A stretch of 8,305 bases of DNA from an uncultured Thermomicrobiales bacterium (GTDB lineage: Bacteria > Chloroflexota > Chloroflexia > Thermomicrobiales > UBA6265): NCBI GenBank assembly GCA_902806375.1, contig CADCWK010000081.1, forward strand, positions 1 to 8,305. The letters run 5' to 3'. Below are positions 5,892-8,305 of this stretch, piece after piece. The stretch's first letter is position 1. The number at the start of each line of letters is the position of its first letter. Both the position numbers and the translations under genes were made by a program. The notes under the pieces are model-generated. The model saw nothing but the letters and a program-made list of their open reading frames with translations. It was not told the origin of the DNA and did not search any database.

Positions 5892-6782
5892 ATGTCGGAA
5901 TCGCGCGCGGACCATCCGCGCCTCGCTCTCACCCGTTCCCTCACCCGTCGGGCGGTCGTCACGGCCGCCACCGGTGCGGGTGCTGCCTTCGTCGTCTCGC
6001 GCTCCGTCGCCGGAGCTACGCCCACCGGAGGACCCATGGTCCAGACAGATGCCACGCCCGCCCCGTCCGGCGCCCCGACCGTCGTCCTCGTCCACGGCGC
6101 GTTCGCCGATGGTTCCAGCTTCGCCGGGGTCGTCGAACTCCTCCAGGACGCCGGCGTCGAGATCGTCGTCCCGTCCAATCCGCTGCGCGGGATGACGGCC
6201 GACTCGGCCTACATCGCCAGCGTCGTCAGTCAGATCCCGGGCCCGGTGTTGCTCGGCGGCCACTCCTCCGGCGGGGCGATCATCTCCAACGTCGGGAGCA
6301 TGGTGGACAACGTCGTCGGGCTGGTCTACATCGCCGGCTTCTTGCCCGAGGACGGCGAGTCGCTGCTGGACATCGAGGCGGACTCGCGCGACAGCATCCT
6401 CTCCTCGGCGCTCGTCGAGTCGACCTACCCGACCGGAAACGGGGACGAGACCGCGCCCGAGTTGACGGTCGACCGCGCCAAGTTCCCGGAGGTGTTCGCC
6501 GGCGACCTTCCGGCCACCCAGGCCAACGTCCTGGCCGCCGTGCAGCGGCCGGCCGCCGCCAACGTCTTCTCTGAGCCGACCGTCAACCCGGCCTGGAAGA
6601 CCCTGCCGTCCTGGGCGGTCGTCGCCACGGGGGACAGGGCCGCCGGCGCCGACGTGATCCTGGCCAATGCCGAGCGCGGCGGGGCGACGATCACGAAGAT
6701 CGAGGCGTCGCACCTGGTCATGGTTTCCCAGCCTCAGCAAGTCACCGACGTGATCCTGACAGCGCTGACCGCGGTCAGCTAG
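5892..6782 (+). CDS. Tat-exported alpha/beta hydrolase
   Basis: A 296-residue alpha/beta-hydrolase-fold enzyme. The N-terminus is a Tat signal: SLTRRAVV with the twin arginines at 19-20, a moderately hydrophobic stretch to about 41, and an Ala-Gly-Ala site suggesting cleavage after residue 42. The hydrolase domain shows the oxyanion-loop HGAF (69-72), the nucleophile elbow GHSSGG with Ser125, a likely acid at Asp248 in ATGD, and the catalytic His274 in EASH. It resembles the small esterase family typified by HGAFA...NPL...GHSYGGAVI proteins; the substrate is unknown. I chose the ATG at 5892 because AGAGAGGG precedes it by seven bases; longer in-frame starts (5796, 5532) lack a ribosome site and would bury the signal. 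A second Met at residue 49 (6036) has GGAGGA just upstream, a possible internal start. The next gene is a paralogue. Confidence 0.9.
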   Translation: MSESRADHPRLALTRSLTRRAVVTAATGAGAAFVVSRSVAGATPTGGPMVQTDATPAPSGAPTVVLVHGAFADGSSFAGVVELLQDAGVEIVVPSNPLRGMTADSAYIASVVSQIPGPVLLGGHSSGGAIISNVGSMVDNVVGLVYIAGFLPEDGESLLDIEADSRDSILSSALVESTYPTGNGDETAPELTVDRAKFPEVFAGDLPATQANVLAAVQRPAAANVFSEPTVNPAWKTLPSWAVVATGDRAAGADVILANAERGGATITKIEASHLVMVSQPQQVTDVILTALTAVS

Positions 6783-6789
6783 TCGGGAC

Positions 6790-6840
6790 AGCGGGCTGGA
6801 AGGGAGCAGTACTCCAACGGTGTCCCCCTTCCGGTCCGCT
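6790..6840 (+). other. Long stem-loop after the Tat-exported hydrolase gene
   Basis: Bases 6790-6804 pair with 6826-6840: fifteen consecutive pairs, two of them G-T wobbles, around a 21-base loop. The stem begins seven bases after the stop codon of the first hydrolase and ends 21 bases before the ATG at 6862. There is no T-tract; ACCCCCCGGG follows. It may be an mRNA 3' end or stability element, a weak terminator, or part of the leader controlling the next gene. Confidence 0.5.
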
Positions 6841-6861
6841 ACCCCCCGGGAAGGACTACCG

Positions 6862-7014
6862 ATGAGCCCCCACGACCCCGCCGCGCGGCTGCCCGCTACG
6901 CCGCATCTCTAGATATCCCGGCGCAGCGCCATCCGGGGTCTCGCAAGTACCGGGGCAGCTTTCGCTCTAGTCACCACAGGCTCCCGTCTCGGAGTCGCCC
7001 AGGAAGGAACGCCA
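6862..7014 (+). pseudogene. Start and Tat signal peptide of the second hydrolase, broken by an in-frame TAG
   Basis: This stretch is in the same frame as the hydrolase at 7015. The ATG at 6862 has AAGGA (6851-6855) six bases upstream, an ideal ribosome site. Sixteen codons (MSPHDPAARLPATPHL) are followed by TAG at 6910-6912. After the TAG the frame reads ISRRSAIRGLASTGAAFAL and then VTTGSRLGVAQEGTP directly into MTDAT at 7015: a twin-arginine n-region, a hydrophobic core and an Ala-rich end with a likely cleavage near VAQ. This aligns in length and type with the Tat signal of the upstream paralogue. Ignoring the TAG, the gene would have 294 codons before its final stop, against 296 in the paralogue. 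The simplest reading is one nonsense mutation (for example CAG to TAG) in a once-exported enzyme. A sequencing error or amber readthrough are alternatives. Confidence 0.8.
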
Positions 7015-7746
7015 ATGACCGACGCGACTCCCGCCTCCGGTTCGACCCCTACGATCATCCTCGTCCACGGCGCCTTCGCCGAGTCCGCCAGCTGGAACAG
7101 GGTCATCCCCGCCCTCCTCGCTCAGGGCTATCGGGTCATCGCCGCCGCCAACCCGCTGCGAAGCGTCCGGATCGACGCCGACTACGTCGCCGGTCTCCTA
7201 GCCGGCACCCCTGGTCCGATCGTGCTCGTCGGTCACTCGTATGGCGGGGCGGTGATCACCAACGCCGCCGCCGGCAACGACAACGTCCGGGCGCTGGTCT
7301 ACGTCGCTGGGTTCGCCCTGGACGATGGGGAGAGCGCGGCGGTCGCCTCCGGCCGCTTCCCGGGCGGCACGCTCGGCGAGACGCTGGTGCCGGTCCCACT
7401 GCCAGGCGGCGGGTCGGATCTCTACATCGACCAGGCGAAGTTCCATGCCCAGTTCGCCGCTGACCTGCCAGCCAACGAGGCGGCGCTGATGGCCGTCTCC
7501 CAGCGGCCGGCCACCGCCGCCGCGCTCAACGACCCGTCTGGCCCGCCGGCATGGACGTCGATCCCGTCCTGGTTCATCTACGGGGAACTGGACCGGAACA
7601 TCCCGGCCGCCGTCCACGCCTTCATGGCTGAGCGGGCCGGTGCCCGACAGGCGGTCGAGGTCCCGGGCGCATCACACGTCGTGATGATCTCCCACCCCAT
7701 GGAGGTCGCCGACATGATCCTTGCCGCGGCGAGCGCCGCTGGGTAG
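7015..7746 (+). CDS. Alpha/beta hydrolase, paralogue of the upstream gene without a translated signal peptide
   Basis: A 243-residue alpha/beta hydrolase. Oxyanion-loop HGAF is at 18-21, the nucleophile elbow GHSYGG carries Ser75, the likely acid is Asp193 in GELDRN, and the catalytic His221 is in GASH. It matches the upstream enzyme throughout: NPLR, ALVYVAGF against GLVYIAGF, DDGES against EDGES, DLPANEA against DLPATQA, and QRPA in both, so the two are tandem duplicates. As drawn it starts at the ATG 7015 with AAGGA (7004-7008) six bases upstream, and would be cytosolic. The 34 codons just upstream, in frame, encode a Tat signal cut off from its start codon by a TAG (see the separate entry), so this may be the surviving part of an exported enzyme. 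All catalytic residues remain, so the enzyme could be active. The substrate is unknown; an ester is likely. Confidence 0.88.
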   Translation: MTDATPASGSTPTIILVHGAFAESASWNRVIPALLAQGYRVIAAANPLRSVRIDADYVAGLLAGTPGPIVLVGHSYGGAVITNAAAGNDNVRALVYVAGFALDDGESAAVASGRFPGGTLGETLVPVPLPGGGSDLYIDQAKFHAQFAADLPANEAALMAVSQRPATAAALNDPSGPPAWTSIPSWFIYGELDRNIPAAVHAFMAERAGARQAVEVPGASHVVMISHPMEVADMILAAASAAG

Positions 7747-7752
7747 ATGGTT

Positions 7753-7815
7753 GGTGGTCCCCTTTCCCCAGCGGTCACGGGTTCCCCCACGCTGCCGCAG
7801 CAAAGGGAAGCCACC
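7753..7815 (+). other. Imperfect two-part stem-loop after the second hydrolase gene
   Basis: An outer stem pairs 7753-7765 with 7802-7815 (12 pairs, one C-A mismatch, one bulged G), and inside it CAGCG (7769-7773) pairs with CGCTG (7790-7794). It begins six bases after the stop codon. There is no T-tract. It could be an mRNA 3' end structure; in a GC-rich genome such folding may also be chance. The remaining bases to 7931 hold nothing further that I can support. Confidence 0.25.
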
Positions 7816-7931
7816 GGCCGGGCGTGGCCCCACTTCCTTGATTTCTCCCGACCGCTCCAGCTCCATGCAGAGCCGACGCCGCTCTGACCTGTCCCCTCGA
7901 CCTACTTTCACCAATGAACAGGAGACTCCCC

Positions 7932-8305
7932 ATGGTCACCACCGAACGACCCACGACCGCCACCAATGGCAGCAGCACGATCATCACCCGCGACGGCACC
8001 AGCATCTTCTACAAGGACTGGGGCAACCGCGACGCGCAGCCGGTCGTCTTCAGCCATGGCTGGCCGCTCAACGCCGACGCCTGGGACGCCCAGATGCAGT
8101 TCCTGGCCGAGCACGGCTTCCGCACCATCGCCCACGACCGCCGGGGGCACGGCCGCTCCAGCCAGCCCTGGAACGGCAACGACATGGACACCTACGCCGA
8201 CGACCTGGCCGAGCTCGTCCAGACCCTCGGCCTCCGGGAGGCCGTCCATATCGGCCACTCCACCGGCGGAGGCGAGGTCACGCGGTACATCGGCCGCCAC
8301 GGCAC
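7932..8305 (+). CDS. Cofactor-free haloperoxidase / arylesterase-type alpha/beta hydrolase, 3' end outside the window
   Basis: The first 124 residues of an alpha/beta hydrolase; the frame is open at the window edge, so about half of the usual length of roughly 275 residues is present. Visible motifs: a substrate-entry DGTSIFYKDWG segment (21-31), oxyanion-loop SHGWPL (41-46), the strongly conserved AHDRRGHGRSSQPW (67-80), and the nucleophile elbow IGHSTGGGEV with Ser110. This set is typical of the non-heme chloroperoxidase (perhydrolase) and arylesterase subgroup, whose members hydrolyse esters and can form peracids with hydrogen peroxide in vitro. The Asp and His of the triad lie beyond the window. 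The ATG at 7932 has AGGAG (7920-7924) seven bases upstream; the in-frame ATG at 7914 would overlap that site. There is no signal peptide. It is not a close paralogue of the two preceding hydrolases. Confidence 0.9.
   Translation, partial: MVTTERPTTATNGSSTIITRDGTSIFYKDWGNRDAQPVVFSHGWPLNADAWDAQMQFLAEHGFRTIAHDRRGHGRSSQPWNGNDMDTYADDLAELVQTLGLREAVHIGHSTGGGEVTRYIGRHG

Noticed and set aside
5766..6740. Minus-strand 324-codon frame opposite the Tat-exported hydrolase
   Set aside because: The composition is Arg/Gly/Asp-rich without family motifs; it is the complement of a convincing hydrolase gene.
1..8305. CRISPR array, insertion sequence, or rRNA
   Set aside because: No regularly spaced repeats, no transposase-like frame with terminal inverted repeats, and no rRNA-like sequence were seen.

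Overview
The window looks like a bacterial chromosome segment of high GC content (one 60-base line inside the AraC-type gene counts to 78% GC). It has Shine-Dalgarno-led genes, a tRNA with encoded CCA, a Tat-exported hydrolase and a large STAND/NB-ARC-LuxR regulator. The mature N-terminal style of the exported proteins (a short Gln/Ala/Glu-Thr-Pro-rich stretch after the Tat signal) and the NB-ARC-TPR-LuxR regulator resemble Thermomicrobia-type Chloroflexota. This placement is inference only; an actinobacterium is not excluded.

Layout. (1) Positions 50-949, minus strand: a small hypothetical protein with a likely TTG start, followed downstream by a DUF1232 membrane protein. (2) 1154-1948, plus: an AraC-type regulator with an N-terminal HTH and an unusual C-terminal domain, divergent from the first pair. 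(3) 2125-2754, minus: a cytosolic SGNH/GDSL hydrolase, convergent with the AraC gene, with a plausible sigma70-type promoter. (4) 2876-2951, plus: tRNA-Arg(CCG), then a strong terminator hairpin and a gene-free, lower-GC stretch (54% GC by count over 3001-3180). That stretch holds a tandem 11-base repeat and a perfect 16-bp inverted repeat. (5) 3275-5656, plus: a 793-residue NB-ARC/TPR/LuxR regulator ending in two successive hairpins, the second with a T-tract. (6) 5892-8305, plus: three alpha/beta-hydrolase genes in a row. The first has a Tat signal, the second is a paralogue of the first, and the third is a cofactor-free haloperoxidase/arylesterase-type gene cut by the window end.

The most striking observation concerns the second hydrolase. 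The sequence directly upstream of its apparent ATG (7015) is, in the same frame, a complete Tat signal peptide preceded by an ATG with an ideal Shine-Dalgarno sequence (6862). A single in-frame TAG at 6910-6912 separates them. Counted from 6862 through the TAG, the reading frame has 294 codons before the final stop, against 296 for the intact paralogue. The gene therefore appears to be an exported hydrolase that lost its signal peptide through one nonsense codon and can still be translated as a cytosolic enzyme from an internal start. The intact paralogue also has a Met with an SD-like sequence at the equivalent place, so an internal start may be a general feature of the pair.

Functional picture (inference): a tRNA-linked regulator gene sits next to a small set of hydrolases that act on ester-like small molecules, one outside and one or two inside the cell. 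Terminators and stem-loops in each gap suggest the genes are not one simple operon. No CRISPR array, insertion sequence, integrase or rRNA was seen.
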